A stretch of 64,000 bases of DNA, from assembly GCA_947643595.1 (NCBI GenBank), contig CANRWP010000003.1:29121-93120 (forward strand). Direction: 5' to 3'. The DNA is from an uncultured bacterium (GTDB lineage Bacteria > Bacillota > Clostridia > Lachnospirales > Lachnospiraceae). Below the pieces are notes generated by a model. It made no database searches. It worked only from the letters and a program-made list of their open reading frames with translations, and was not told the origin of the DNA. A program made the translations under genes and the position numbers. Every line of letters begins with the position of its first letter. Position 1 is the first letter of the stretch. Shown piece by piece: positions 1 to 8,419 of the stretch.

Positions 1-33
1 CCATGCTGGCATCCGTACTGCTGTATCTGGTGT

Positions 34-87
34 AGAGCTCTACTCACGATACCGAGTTTGCGGAGCAAATCTCGCAAGGTGAGCTCT
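34..87. repeat. nested inverted repeat
   Basis: An outer dyad AGAGCTC (34-40) / GAGCTCT (81-87) encloses an inner hairpin, CGAGTTTGC (53-61) pairing with GCAAA-T-CTCG (65-74) around a 3-nt loop. A weaker dyad CACTAT/ATAGTG follows at 91-105. There is no T-run directly after it, so this is not a clear intrinsic terminator. It may be the end structure of the preceding transcript or a small intergenic repeat. Nothing else in 1-221 could be assigned, including the tail of any gene that starts before the window. Confidence 0.4.
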
Positions 88-221
88 GCCCACTATTATA
101 TAGTGTAGTTCGCAAAAAAATCAATAATATTTTGGGAAATAGTGAGATAACTTTAGGTATATTACCCATTGGAAGCGAATGAGTCTTATTATAAAATGGT
201 AGTTGTATAAACAGTAAAACA

Positions 222-1772
222 GTGTCAGATGAAGAAATGGTGATCATTATGCAGAAGGGTTGGAAGAAGATAGTGATAGCGGCGGTATTTACCGCCTGCT
301 TTTTAGGCGCCGGGCTGAACGTCCAGGCAGCCGGAAAAGACAGCAAAATAGAAGCCGGTGTATCGATCGGGGATGTTGATGTGTCGGGAATGACAGTTTC
401 CGAGGCGGAGAGCAAAGTGGAAGCCTTTGTGGATACCCTGAAAGGCGTACCGATCACGCTCCGCCTGGAGGGCGGTCAGGACACGGTCGGAACGGCGGGG
501 GAGTTCGGAATTACATGGGAGAACGACGGATCGCTGGAAGAGGCGGCGATGCTCGGAAAGCGGGGCAATATTGTGCAGCGCTACAAAGCGCTTGCCGATC
601 TGAAAAAACAGGGGCGCAGCTATCCGTTAAATATTTCTTTTCAGGGCGATGTGCTGGACAGTATCTTAAACTCTCTGAGCGAGACCTATAATCAGGGGGC
701 AGTGGAGGCGTCTCTCACAAAAACCGAGAGCGGTTTTCAGATCACGGAAGGGCAGACCGGCCGTGTGCTGGATATAGCGAAGTCGAAGGAAGCCATCCTG
801 AATTATCTGCAGAGCAGCTGGGATTACGGCAACGCCTCCATCGACCTTGTGGTGACGGTGGAAGAACCGAGGGGAGATGCGGAGACGTTGAATAAAGTGA
901 AGGATGTGCTGGGGACGGCAACTACATCCTACAAATCCTCCGGCCCGTCCAGGGTTGCCAACGTCAGGACGGGATGCAGTCATCTGAACGGGATCACGCT
1001 TTACCCCGGGGAGCAGTGCTCTGTGCTGGAACTGATCACCCCTTTTTCCGTGGAGAACGGTTACGAGCTCGCGGGTTCCTATTTGAATGGGCAGGTCGTG
1101 AACAGTCTGGGCGGCGGAATCTGCCAGGTATCGACGACGCTCTACAATGCGATATTGAGGGCGGAGCTGCAGGTGGATGAGAGAAGTAACCACTCGATGA
1201 TCGTGAATTACGTGGAGCCCTCAGAGGACGCGGCGATCTCCGAGTCCGGGGGAAAGGACTTTAAATTTACCAACAATAAAGAGTACCCGATCTATATAGA
1301 AGGGGTCACCACACCGGAGAAGACGATCACCTTTACGGTCTACGGCGTGGAGGATCGGCCCACGAACAGAAAAGTGACCTACGAAAGTGAAGTGTTGGAG
1401 ACCAATGTTCCGTCCACGGAGAAGATCATACCGACCGCGGATCCGGTGGGATATGTGAACGTGCAGTCCGTTCATGTGGGCTATAAGGCGCGTCTGTGGA
1501 AGGTGGTGACGGAGGACGGTGTAGAAGTCAGCAGAGAGCAGGTGAACAGCAGCCACTATACGGCGGTTCCCCGCACGGCAACTGTCGGCACGGCGACAGC
1601 AGACCCCAATATGGCATCTCAGATTCAGGCGGCCATTGCGACAGGCAGTATCGACTATGTGAAATCGGTGGCGGGAGCGCTGGCGGCACAGCAGGCGGCA
1701 CTGGCGGCGCAGCAGGCAGGGCTGAACGTTGGCGTCACAGAGGATGCGGGGACAGGTGCGACAGATGGCTGA
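222..1772 (+). CDS. VanW family exported protein
   Basis: Product of about 516 aa. The GTG at 222 has no good ribosome site. ATG at 237 or 249 is as likely, because the signal peptide (basic residues, then a hydrophobic run ending near VQAA) begins just after ATG 249. The middle (about residues 95-215) looks like the peptidoglycan-binding YoaR-type module of this family. Residues 240-330 hold the VanW signature, including LYPGEQCS and LGGGICQVSTTLYNA. The C-terminus is low complexity, with repeated AAQQA. VanW proteins accompany some vancomycin-resistance clusters, but most clostridial members are chromosomal cell-envelope proteins of unknown activity. No resistance genes are nearby. It overlaps the next gene by 8 bases. 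Confidence 0.85.
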   Translation: MSDEEMVIIMQKGWKKIVIAAVFTACFLGAGLNVQAAGKDSKIEAGVSIGDVDVSGMTVSEAESKVEAFVDTLKGVPITLRLEGGQDTVGTAGEFGITWENDGSLEEAAMLGKRGNIVQRYKALADLKKQGRSYPLNISFQGDVLDSILNSLSETYNQGAVEASLTKTESGFQITEGQTGRVLDIAKSKEAILNYLQSSWDYGNASIDLVVTVEEPRGDAETLNKVKDVLGTATTSYKSSGPSRVANVRTGCSHLNGITLYPGEQCSVLELITPFSVENGYELAGSYLNGQVVNSLGGGICQVSTTLYNAILRAELQVDERSNHSMIVNYVEPSEDAAISESGGKDFKFTNNKEYPIYIEGVTTPEKTITFTVYGVEDRPTNRKVTYESEVLETNVPSTEKIIPTADPVGYVNVQSVHVGYKARLWKVVTEDGVEVSREQVNSSHYTAVPRTATVGTATADPNMASQIQAAIATGSIDYVKSVAGALAAQQAALAAQQAGLNVGVTEDAGTGATDG

Positions 1773-2475
1773 CAGGTTAATGGAAATTGTGAAGGAGAAG
1801 GGCCTGGCGGAAAGAAACCAAGCCCTTTTTATCAATTCTGCTGAGCGGGCTGAGAAAGCCTGGAAGGGAGCTGACGATCCGGAAACGATGTCCGCCGGGG
1901 AAAAGCGGGCGATGTTTGGGGACATGGATGTCGTTATGGCGGGGTTTGCGGGCCTGCACGGCTCCGTGATCCTGGCACGCGACAGCTCGGAGAAGCTGCG
2001 GAGCAGATATCCGGCCTCCTTTCTGGAGAAAGCGAAAGGCCAGGAGCGGCAGATCTGGCAGATACCGGAGGCCGCACCGGCCGGAAAGTCCGATGACCCC
2101 AGCACCTGTTCCTTTTCCGGGGAGGAGATAAAAGGGATGTATCTTCTCGCGGAGGGCGGTGTTTTCGCGGGTCTCCGGAATATGGGGGAGCTGGCGGGCG
2201 TCGGACTGGAAATATACATAAAAAGGATCCCGATAAAACAGGAGACGATAGAGATCTGCAACTTTTTTGACGTAAATCCCTATCAGATGTTTTCTGCGGG
2301 AAGCTGTCTGTTGCTGTCGAAAAACGGAGGCAGACTGAAGAGCAGGCTCGCCGGGCAGGGGATATTTTCCGAGGTGATCGGTTTTACGAGAAGAAATAAT
2401 GACATGGTTGTCATAAATGGGGAGGAGCGGAGATTCCTTGAGAGACATTACAGGGATGCGCTGGAGCTGCTGTAA
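1765..2475 (+). CDS. AIR synthase-related C-terminal domain protein (truncated HypE-like)
   Basis: About 236 aa from ATG 1765, which has a GGGGACAGG ribosome site; a TTG at 1729 is the alternative start. Residues about 80-225 resemble the C-terminal half of the PurM/HypE/SelD/ThiL fold: a glycine-rich KGMYLLAEGGVFAGLRNMGELAGVGLEI segment, here broken by this description only as AEGGVFAGL then AGVGLEI, followed by NPYQMFSAGSCLLL. Clostridial relatives annotated as hydrogenase maturation factor or AIR synthase are usually over 300 aa, with an N-terminal nucleotide-binding half (GEDCA-type motif). That half is absent. It is replaced by about 75 residues of basic and acidic helix. Function unknown; ATP-dependent chemistry on its own is doubtful. 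Confidence 0.7.
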   Translation: MADRLMEIVKEKGLAERNQALFINSAERAEKAWKGADDPETMSAGEKRAMFGDMDVVMAGFAGLHGSVILARDSSEKLRSRYPASFLEKAKGQERQIWQIPEAAPAGKSDDPSTCSFSGEEIKGMYLLAEGGVFAGLRNMGELAGVGLEIYIKRIPIKQETIEICNFFDVNPYQMFSAGSCLLLSKNGGRLKSRLAGQGIFSEVIGFTRRNNDMVVINGEERRFLERHYRDALELL

Positions 2476-2516
2476 AAATGGCAAACCCCGCAAAATAAGG
2501 TGAGAAAGGAACAGAT

Positions 2517-2999
2517 ATGAGAGAACAATTATTAAAGATTATTGAGAGGAACAGCCGTATCGATTTAAAAGAGCTGGCGGTTATTTTGGGAGTGGAAGAG
2601 GCGGATATCATTGAGGAACTGCAGAAGTGTGAACAGGAAGGCGTGATCTGCGGTTACCACACGATGATCGACTGGGATAAAGTCGGTGTGGAGAAAGTGT
2701 CCGCGCTGATCGAGGTGCGCGTGACGCCCCAGAGAGGGCAGGGCTTCGATAAGATTGCGGAGAGGATATACAAATATCCGGAAGTGCATGCGGTTTATCT
2801 GATTTCCGGCGGGTATGACCTGTTGGTATCTCTGGAGGGAAAAACTCTGAGGGAGGTGTCATCCTTTGTCTCGGATAAGCTGTCTACGCTGGATACCGTG
2901 ATCAGCACGGCGACGCATTTTATTCTGAAGAAATATAAGGATCATGGAACGATTCTGGAAAAGAAATATGAAGATACGAGAGAGAAGGTGACACCGTGA
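2517..2999 (+). CDS. Lrp/AsnC family transcriptional regulator
   Basis: 160 aa with the two-part Lrp layout: an N-terminal winged helix-turn-helix (residues 1-55, with NSRIDLKELAVILG and the recognition helix after it) and a C-terminal ligand-binding/oligomerisation RAM domain (about 65-145, with YKYPEVHAVYLISGGYD). AGAAAGGAACAG precedes the ATG. The stop overlaps the start of the aminotransferase gene (GTGA), so the two are translationally coupled. Regulators of this pairing usually sense an amino acid that the neighbouring aminotransferase makes or uses. The ligand cannot be read from sequence. Confidence 0.93.
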   Translation: MREQLLKIIERNSRIDLKELAVILGVEEADIIEELQKCEQEGVICGYHTMIDWDKVGVEKVSALIEVRVTPQRGQGFDKIAERIYKYPEVHAVYLISGGYDLLVSLEGKTLREVSSFVSDKLSTLDTVISTATHFILKKYKDHGTILEKKYEDTREKVTP

Positions 3000-4165
3000 G
3001 AAATCCGTTAGCTGAAAAGGTTGTGGATATCCCGTTCTCGGGTATCCGGAAATTTTTTGATATTGTGAGTGAGATGCCGGATGCGATTTCGCTGGGGGTG
3101 GGCGAGCCGGACTTTGACACGCCCTGGCACATCCGGGATGAGGGAATCTACTCTCTGGAGAAAGGGCGCACATTCTATACATCCAACTCCGGATTGAAGG
3201 AGCTGAGGCAGGAGATCGCCAACTATATGAAGAGACGTCAGAATCTGGAGTATGATCCGATGAAGGAGGTCCTGATCACAGTGGGCGGTTCGGAGGCGAT
3301 CGACATCGGCATGCGTGTGATGCTGAACCCGGGGGAGGAAGTGCTGATTCCCCAGCCCAGCTATGTGTCCTATGAGCCCTGTGTGGTTCTGGCGGGCGGC
3401 GTGCCTGTGATCATCAATTTGAAAGAGGAAAACGAGTTCCGCCTGACGGCGCAGGAACTGCTCGACGCGATCACGGAGAAAACAAAGATTCTGGTATTGC
3501 CTTTTCCGAACAATCCGACGGGAGCCATCCTGGAGGAGAAGGATCTGCGTGAGATCGCGAAGGTCTGTGTGGAGAAGGATATTTTTGTCATGTCCGACGA
3601 GATCTACGCGGAGCTGACTTACAAGGAGAAACATATCTCCATCGCTCAGATGCCCGGAATGCAGGAGCGGACGATCCTGATCAACGGCTTCTCAAAGGCC
3701 TACGCCATGACAGGATGGCGTCTCGGTTATGCCTGCGGATCGGCTGCCATCATCGAGCAGATGCTGAAAGTGCACCAGTATGCCATCATGTGCGCGCCGA
3801 CCACCAGTCAGTACGCGGCGGTGGAGGCGTTGAAGAACGGCGATGAGGACGTGCAGGAGATGCGGGAGGCATACAACCAGCGCCGCCGCTATCTGATACA
3901 TGCTTTCCGGGAGATGGGACTGGAGTGCTTTGAACCTTTCGGCGCATTCTATATATTCCCGTCCATTCAGGAATTTGGCATGACCAGCGAGGAGTTTGCC
4001 ACAAGGCTTCTGAAGGAAGAGAAGGTGGCGGTGGTGCCGGGGACGGCTTTCGGCGCCTGCGGCGAGGGATTTCTTCGGATATCCTACGCGTATTCTCTGG
4101 AAAACCTGAAGATAGCGATCGAGCGGATCGGGGATTTTGTGGAGAGACTCAGGAGAGAACAATGA
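2996..4165 (+). CDS. class I/II PLP-dependent aminotransferase
   Basis: 389 aa, full length for a fold-type I aminotransferase. Visible landmarks are the N-terminal GVGEPDFDTP substrate segment, GGSEAID (phosphate-binding loop), FPNNPTGA, the SDEIYAELTY aspartate that holds the pyridine nitrogen, the lysine in GFSKAYAMTGWRLGY that forms the Schiff base, and the C-terminal FLRISYA arginine for the substrate carboxylate. It starts at a GTG overlapping the stop of the Lrp gene. It resembles the PatA/AraT/AlaT group (aspartate, aromatic or alanine donors); the exact substrate is not decided. Its stop overlaps the yesL start by 4 bases. Confidence 0.93.
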   Translation: MRNPLAEKVVDIPFSGIRKFFDIVSEMPDAISLGVGEPDFDTPWHIRDEGIYSLEKGRTFYTSNSGLKELRQEIANYMKRRQNLEYDPMKEVLITVGGSEAIDIGMRVMLNPGEEVLIPQPSYVSYEPCVVLAGGVPVIINLKEENEFRLTAQELLDAITEKTKILVLPFPNNPTGAILEEKDLREIAKVCVEKDIFVMSDEIYAELTYKEKHISIAQMPGMQERTILINGFSKAYAMTGWRLGYACGSAAIIEQMLKVHQYAIMCAPTTSQYAAVEALKNGDEDVQEMREAYNQRRRYLIHAFREMGLECFEPFGAFYIFPSIQEFGMTSEEFATRLLKEEKVAVVPGTAFGACGEGFLRISYAYSLENLKIAIERIGDFVERLRREQ

Positions 4166-4824
4166 AAAAAATATTCGGACCGGATTCAGGATTATTTCGA
4201 TTTCTGCAGATGTTGATGAACCTGGCGGTTATGAACATTCTTTTTCTTCTGACCAGCATTCCGATCGTGACGACAGGAGCGGCCTACACGGCGCTCCTGT
4301 CCTGCGTGTTTGACCTGCTTCTGGAGGAAGGGAAGTTTTCCGCGAGGTTTTTTCTGAAAAAATTCGGGGAGGTCTGGAAACCGGCGAGCCTGATCGGCAC
4401 TGCCTCTCTGATTGTACTTGCCGTACTGGGACATCACGCGGCGTTGTTTTTCTTTTCCGACAGTTCTGTCAGATTGCTGGGGGCGGGGCTGTATATCGCC
4501 TTTTTCATCTGGGTGTTCGGCCTTATGATGTATCAGTTTGCGATGTTGGCCAGGGGCAGAGCCTGGAAAAAGGAGATGCTGAGAGACGGAGCGCTGCTGG
4601 CGCTGGCGAAATTTCCGGTTTACATCGCGGTGCTGCTGCTGACGGCGTCCCCCCTGACGATCGCCATGATGCCTGCCTCCTCTCTGATCTCCATGCTGCC
4701 GATTGTGCTGCTGTTCTGGGTATCCTGTCCGGCGATGGCGGGCGGATGGATGATGAGACGTTTCCTGGAAAAGATTTATCCGGAACTGTTCCGGAAAAAA
4801 GATTTGGAGGAACAGAAATTGTAA
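4162..4824 (+). CDS. YesL family (DUF624) membrane protein
   Basis: 220 aa with about five hydrophobic segments (near residues 15-38, 75-95, 103-125, 145-170 and 175-198). It matches the YesL/DUF624 family by its start (FGPDSGLFRFLQMLMNLAVMN), the TSIPIVTTGAAYTAL stretch and overall length. YesL genes sit beside carbohydrate ABC-transporter operons in many Firmicutes. Their role is not established, though a helper role in sugar import is often supposed. The ATGA overlap with the aminotransferase puts it in that operon, but functionally it adjoins the LacI/sugar genes downstream. A cre-like operator begins inside its stop codon. Confidence 0.85.
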   Translation: MKKIFGPDSGLFRFLQMLMNLAVMNILFLLTSIPIVTTGAAYTALLSCVFDLLLEEGKFSARFFLKKFGEVWKPASLIGTASLIVLAVLGHHAALFFFSDSSVRLLGAGLYIAFFIWVFGLMMYQFAMLARGRAWKKEMLRDGALLALAKFPVYIAVLLLTASPLTIAMMPASSLISMLPIVLLFWVSCPAMAGGWMMRRFLEKIYPELFRKKDLEEQKL

Positions 4825-4833
4825 GCGCTTACA
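4820..4833. promoter_or_regulatory. perfect cre-type / LacI-family operator
   Basis: TGTAAGCGCTTACA is a perfect 14-bp palindrome that fits the CcpA cre consensus TGWAAGCGYTWNCA at every position. It overlaps the yesL stop codon and lies just upstream of the lacI promoter. Either CcpA or the adjacent LacI-family protein could bind it. A near copy occurs at 5993-6006. Confidence 0.75.
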
Positions 4834-4841
4834 AAAAACTA

Positions 4842-4869
4842 TTGACATTTTATCAGTTTATGATACACT
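4842..4869 (+). promoter_or_regulatory. sigma-A promoter of the LacI-family gene
   Basis: TTGACA (4842-4847), a 16-bp spacer, then TACACT, about 40 bases before the lacI start codon. The palindrome at 4820-4833 lies directly upstream of the -35 box, placed for autoregulation or catabolite control. Confidence 0.6.
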
Positions 4870-4908
4870 TTTCTTATCAGGAAAGCCTTTTCAGAAAGAG
4901 GATGAAAT

Positions 4909-5925
4909 ATGGCAGTTACTATTGAAGACGTTGCGCAGGAGGCGCAGGTTTCAATCGCGACAGTTTCCCGAGTGATCAATGGCTCCAAGGCGGTCAGTCC
5001 CAAGCTGCAGAAACGGGTGCAGGGAGTTATTGAGAAAACAAATTTTAAACCGAATACCTTCGCGCGCGGGCTTACAACGAATAAGTCGAATATCATCGGT
5101 ATTGTCGTGGCGGATATTTCAAACTGGGTTATCGCTTCTTTGATCAAGGGCATCAACCATGTCTGCCAGGAGAGAGGATATACGCTGCTTGTCTGCGAGT
5201 CCGGCGGTGAGAAGGAGAATGAGCTCAGACTTTTGCAGCATCTGGAGGAACAGAGGGTGTGCGGAGCGCTGTTGACGGCGGTGGATATCACGCCTGAGTT
5301 GGTTCAAAGGATTTTTGAGCTTCCCTATCCGATGGTTCTGGCCACACAGGAGGCGACGGACGGAAAGCACAAGATCACCACGGTGATCCATGACAATGTA
5401 AAAGCGATCACAGACGCCGTAAACTTTCTGGTGGCGAACGGACACAGAAGGATCGCCTTTATCGGAGGCCCGGAGAACGACTACTCCTCCGGCCGCAAAC
5501 GACTGGAAGGATTTATGCATGCGGCCGAGCTGTTTGAGCTGGAAGTGCCGGAGAACTATATCGTGCACGGGAATTTTACCTTTGAATCCGGCAGGGACTG
5601 CATGAGAAAGATCTACGAGGAGAATGTGGAGCTGCCCACGGCAATACTGGCCTGTTCGGACCTGATGGCGATCGGAGCGATGTCCTTTGCCAGAAATTCT
5701 GGGCTGCGTGTGCCGGATGACATATCCTTTATGGGATTTGATGATTCGGATCTGGCAATGTATTTCCATCCGTCATTATCCACGATTCGGATCTCCTACT
5801 TTGACGAGGGGGAGCAGGCGGCAAAAAACCTGTTCCATCTGATCGATGCGGGAATAAAGACCACAGGGGAGATCACATACATCCCCCATCAGGTGATACG
5901 GCGCGCCAGTGTGCGGAGACTTTAA
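4909..5925 (+). CDS. LacI/GalR family transcriptional regulator
   Basis: 338 aa. The N-terminal LacI helix-turn-helix reads TIEDVAQEAQVSIATVSRVING, followed by the hinge helix; a periplasmic-binding-protein-like sensor domain fills residues 60-335 (HRRIAFIGGP, ACSDLMAIGAM, DDISFMGFDDSDLA). AGAAAGAGGATG-type ribosome sequence precedes the ATG. The neighbours are a sugar-binding lipoprotein and two permeases on the same strand, so it probably controls that operon and itself through the AAGCGCTT palindromes at 4820 and 5993. The sugar ligand is not identifiable. Confidence 0.93.
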   Translation: MAVTIEDVAQEAQVSIATVSRVINGSKAVSPKLQKRVQGVIEKTNFKPNTFARGLTTNKSNIIGIVVADISNWVIASLIKGINHVCQERGYTLLVCESGGEKENELRLLQHLEEQRVCGALLTAVDITPELVQRIFELPYPMVLATQEATDGKHKITTVIHDNVKAITDAVNFLVANGHRRIAFIGGPENDYSSGRKRLEGFMHAAELFELEVPENYIVHGNFTFESGRDCMRKIYEENVELPTAILACSDLMAIGAMSFARNSGLRVPDDISFMGFDDSDLAMYFHPSLSTIRISYFDEGEQAAKNLFHLIDAGIKTTGEITYIPHQVIRRASVRRL

Positions 5926-5948
5926 AGAAGATTGAAACAAGCGGGATA

Positions 5949-5981
5949 ATATTAGAGCCTGAGATGAGCGGGCTCTAATAT
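5949..5981 (+). terminator. hairpin after lacI
   Basis: A perfect 11-bp inverted repeat, ATATTAGAGCC / GGCTCTAATAT with an 11-nt loop, starts 24 bases past the lacI stop. There is no T-run behind it, so it may be a weak terminator or an mRNA end rather than a strong intrinsic terminator. Confidence 0.5.
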
Positions 5982-5992
5982 AATGGACGGTA

Positions 5993-6006
5993 GGAAAGCG
6001 CTTACA
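5993..6006. promoter_or_regulatory. second cre-like / LacI operator
   Basis: GGAAAGCGCTTACA differs from the cre consensus only in its first base and shares AAAGCGCTTACA-type core with the site at 4820-4833 (AAGCGCTTACA). It lies 67 bases upstream of the sugar-binding lipoprotein start. Confidence 0.65.
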
Positions 6007-6072
6007 TTTTGTTTCACTCGAACTTTTTCCCGGAAGGGAATTAGTATATATAATCAAGAAGGAGGATTTCAC

Positions 6073-7431
6073 ATGAAAAAAAGTATGAAGAAAGTATTGG
6101 CAGTTCTGCTCATGCTCGCTATGGTTATGAGCCTTGTTGCCTGCGGTTCCGGTGCGGAGGAGGTGCCTGCGGCCGAGAGCGAAACGGAGAGCGAAGCTGC
6201 CGGGACAACACAGCCTGCCGAGGAGTCCGCGGAGCAGACGGAACCTTCCGGCGATGCGATCACGATCAATTTTGCATACGATGAAGGCGTCGGCGATGCG
6301 ACAAGGGCGATGATCGACAAATTCAATGCAAGCCAGAGTGAAATTTTTGTAGAGTCCTACAGCTTGCCGCACGACGCGAACAACCTGCACGATGATTTTG
6401 TAAATAAGATGGTGGCACAGGACACCAGCGTTGACGTTATGGCTCTGGATGTTGTCTATATTTCCGAGTTTGCAGCGGCAGGCTGGATAAATCCGATGGA
6501 TGACGTGTACACGGCGGAAGAACTGGACGCTTTTCTCCCCGGTACCGTATCCGGCGCGACATACGACGGAACGCTGTACGCAGCTCCCTGGTTTACCAAC
6601 GCTTCCGCGCTGTTCTATCGTAAAGATCTGCTGGAGAGTGCCGGCATAAAGGAAGTTCCGACGACATGGCAGGGTTGGAAGGACGCTTATGAGAAAGTAA
6701 AAGGTGATGTGGACTATGCATTCTGCTTCCAGGGGATCCAGAGTGAAGCGATGGTCTGCGACTGGTGTGAGTTTATCTGGAGTTTCGGCGGCGAGGTTCT
6801 TGATGAGAGCGGAAAGCCTGTATGCAACAGCGCGGAGAATATCGAGGCTACACAGTTTATGGCTGATCTGATCGGCGAGTACGCGCCGGAGGGCGTTACG
6901 ACCTACGCGGAGAGTGAGTCCGAACAGGTATTCAAAGAAGGAAAATCCCTTACATGCCGTACATGGTCCGGTACATGGAACGTCTTTAATGATGAAGCGG
7001 AATCCAATGTTGCGGGCAAAGTGGGAATGACATTCCTGCCGGTAAATAAGGAAGGCGATACGGGCCACAGCTGCATGGGAGGTCTTGACCTTGTCACAAA
7101 CGTTTGGATTGACGACGCCCACAGGGAAGCGGCAAATACCTTTATCAAATGGATGACCAGCGAAGAGGCGGAAAAAGAATTTACACTTATTTCCAGTCAG
7201 CCGCCCGCGGTAAAAGCGATCTACAGCGATGCCGACGTACTGGAAAAGATTCCGTTCTACACAGATTTCTTCTCCATTATCGAAGCGGGTAAGACACGTC
7301 CGTTGTCACCGAATTACGCGGAAGTGTCCGATGCAATCCAGCGCAATGTGCACACGGCGCTGACAGGCGAACAGTCTGCGGAAGATGCATTGAATGCGCT
7401 GCAGGGAGAGGTGGAAGCGTTATCCAAATAA
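6073..7431 (+). CDS. ABC transporter sugar-binding lipoprotein (family 1)
   Basis: 452 aa from ATG 6073, chosen for the AAGGAGGA ribosome site at 6058-6065. Lipoprotein signal peptide: MKKSMKKV, hydrophobic core, lipobox SLVAC with Cys 23. An acidic, Ser/Thr-rich linker follows to about residue 55, then a two-lobed solute-binding fold (MalE/family 1) with the WINPMDD and APWFTNASALFYRKDLLE segments typical of oligosaccharide binders. It is followed by two MalF/MalG-type permease genes. No ABC ATPase is encoded nearby, as is usual in Firmicutes, where a shared MsmX-type ATPase serves several importers. A hairpin after the stop may keep this gene expressed above the permeases. Confidence 0.93.
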   Translation: MKKSMKKVLAVLLMLAMVMSLVACGSGAEEVPAAESETESEAAGTTQPAEESAEQTEPSGDAITINFAYDEGVGDATRAMIDKFNASQSEIFVESYSLPHDANNLHDDFVNKMVAQDTSVDVMALDVVYISEFAAAGWINPMDDVYTAEELDAFLPGTVSGATYDGTLYAAPWFTNASALFYRKDLLESAGIKEVPTTWQGWKDAYEKVKGDVDYAFCFQGIQSEAMVCDWCEFIWSFGGEVLDESGKPVCNSAENIEATQFMADLIGEYAPEGVTTYAESESEQVFKEGKSLTCRTWSGTWNVFNDEAESNVAGKVGMTFLPVNKEGDTGHSCMGGLDLVTNVWIDDAHREAANTFIKWMTSEEAEKEFTLISSQPPAVKAIYSDADVLEKIPFYTDFFSIIEAGKTRPLSPNYAEVSDAIQRNVHTALTGEQSAEDALNALQGEVEALSK

Positions 7432-7442
7432 TTCTGATATCA

Positions 7443-7474
7443 TGCGGCGGAGGAACTGCCTTCCGCCGCATTTT
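7443..7474 (+). terminator. intra-operon attenuating hairpin
   Basis: TGCGGCGGA (7443-7451) pairs with TCCGCCGCA (7462-7470) and is followed by TTTT, between the binding-protein gene and the first permease gene. Partial termination or 3'-end protection here would give more binding protein than permease, a common arrangement in ABC importers. Confidence 0.7.
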
Positions 7475-7498
7475 ACGAAAAAGCGAGAGGGAATTTCT

Positions 7499-8407
7499 AT
7501 GAAAACTTCAAGGAAAATAAGTGCGAGGGAGCGTCAGGACGCGAAAGTTGCCTGGCTCATGATGTCACCTGCGCTCCTGGTTCTCGCTGTCATTGCGCTG
7601 TATCCGGTTTTGAGGACATTCTGGCTCAGTCTCCACGAAATGAGCCTGAAAAATCCGGGATCCGGTTACCCGTTCATCGGGTTAGGTAATTACATAGAGA
7701 TCTTTTCGGATGAGAGGGCAATGACAGATATTCTGTTTACGATCCAATTTACCGTAGTGACGGTCGTGCTGGAGATGTTCATCGGGTTTGCGGCAGCGCT
7801 TATTATGAATCGGGCGTTCAAAGGCCGCGGCCTTGTCAGGGCGGCGATACTGATCCCCTGGGCAATACCGACATCTGTGTCGGCTATGATGTGGAAATTT
7901 ATTTACAATGATCAGTACGGTATGTTCAATGATATCCTGTACCGTCTCGGCGTGATCGACGGATACAAGGCGTGGTTGAGTTCTTCCGGCGGCAGCTTTA
8001 TGGCGCTCGTGATCACCGACGTCTGGAAGACGGCGCCTTATATGGCGCTGCTGATACTGGCGGGACTGCAGATGCTCCCGGAGGAGCTGTATGAGTCGGC
8101 GAAACTGGACGGGGCGAATGTGATCCAGAGATTTTTTACGATCACACTTCCTCTGATGAAACGTCCGCTGTTAGTTGCGCTGCTGTTCCGTACGTTGGAC
8201 GCGTTCCGCGTGTTCGACCTGATCAGCGTTCTCACGGGCGGCGCCAACGGGACGGAGAGCATCTGTGTATACGCGCACAAACAGTTGATGTCGTTTCTGG
8301 ACTTCGGCTACGGTTCCGCGCTGGCTGTGCTCATTTTCATTGTTGTATTTATAATCAGTCTGATTTACATGTTCTTTATGGGCGGGGATCTCGCCGGCGA
8401 TGATTAG
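7499..8407 (+). CDS. sugar ABC transporter permease (MalF type)
   Basis: 302 aa from ATG 7499 (GAGAGG upstream). Six transmembrane segments are visible, beginning with WLMMSPALLVLAVIALYPVL. The cytoplasmic EAA loop that docks on the ATPase reads EELYESAKLDGANVIQRFFTITLPLM (about residues 198-223), with the conserved Glu-Ala-Asp-Gly pattern. Membrane subunit of a CUT1-type carbohydrate importer, acting with the next gene and the binding lipoprotein. The TAG stop sits inside the ribosome site of the next gene. Confidence 0.93.
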   Translation: MKTSRKISARERQDAKVAWLMMSPALLVLAVIALYPVLRTFWLSLHEMSLKNPGSGYPFIGLGNYIEIFSDERAMTDILFTIQFTVVTVVLEMFIGFAAALIMNRAFKGRGLVRAAILIPWAIPTSVSAMMWKFIYNDQYGMFNDILYRLGVIDGYKAWLSSSGGSFMALVITDVWKTAPYMALLILAGLQMLPEELYESAKLDGANVIQRFFTITLPLMKRPLLVALLFRTLDAFRVFDLISVLTGGANGTESICVYAHKQLMSFLDFGYGSALAVLIFIVVFIISLIYMFFMGGDLAGDD

Positions 8408-8419
8408 GAGGTGGATGCA

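Noticed and set aside
222..1772. vancomycin resistance gene
   Set aside because: VanW family membership alone does not imply resistance; vanHAX-type genes and VanRS are absent here.
1221..2261. 346-codon minus-strand ORF opposite vanW and the AIR-synthase-like gene
   Set aside because: Antisense shadow; it spans two well-supported plus-strand genes and has no motifs.
5776..7122. 448-codon minus-strand ORF
   Set aside because: It lies opposite lacI and the sugar-binding lipoprotein, has no ribosome site or family motifs, and is Cys/Arg-rich as antisense frames of GC-rich genes usually are.
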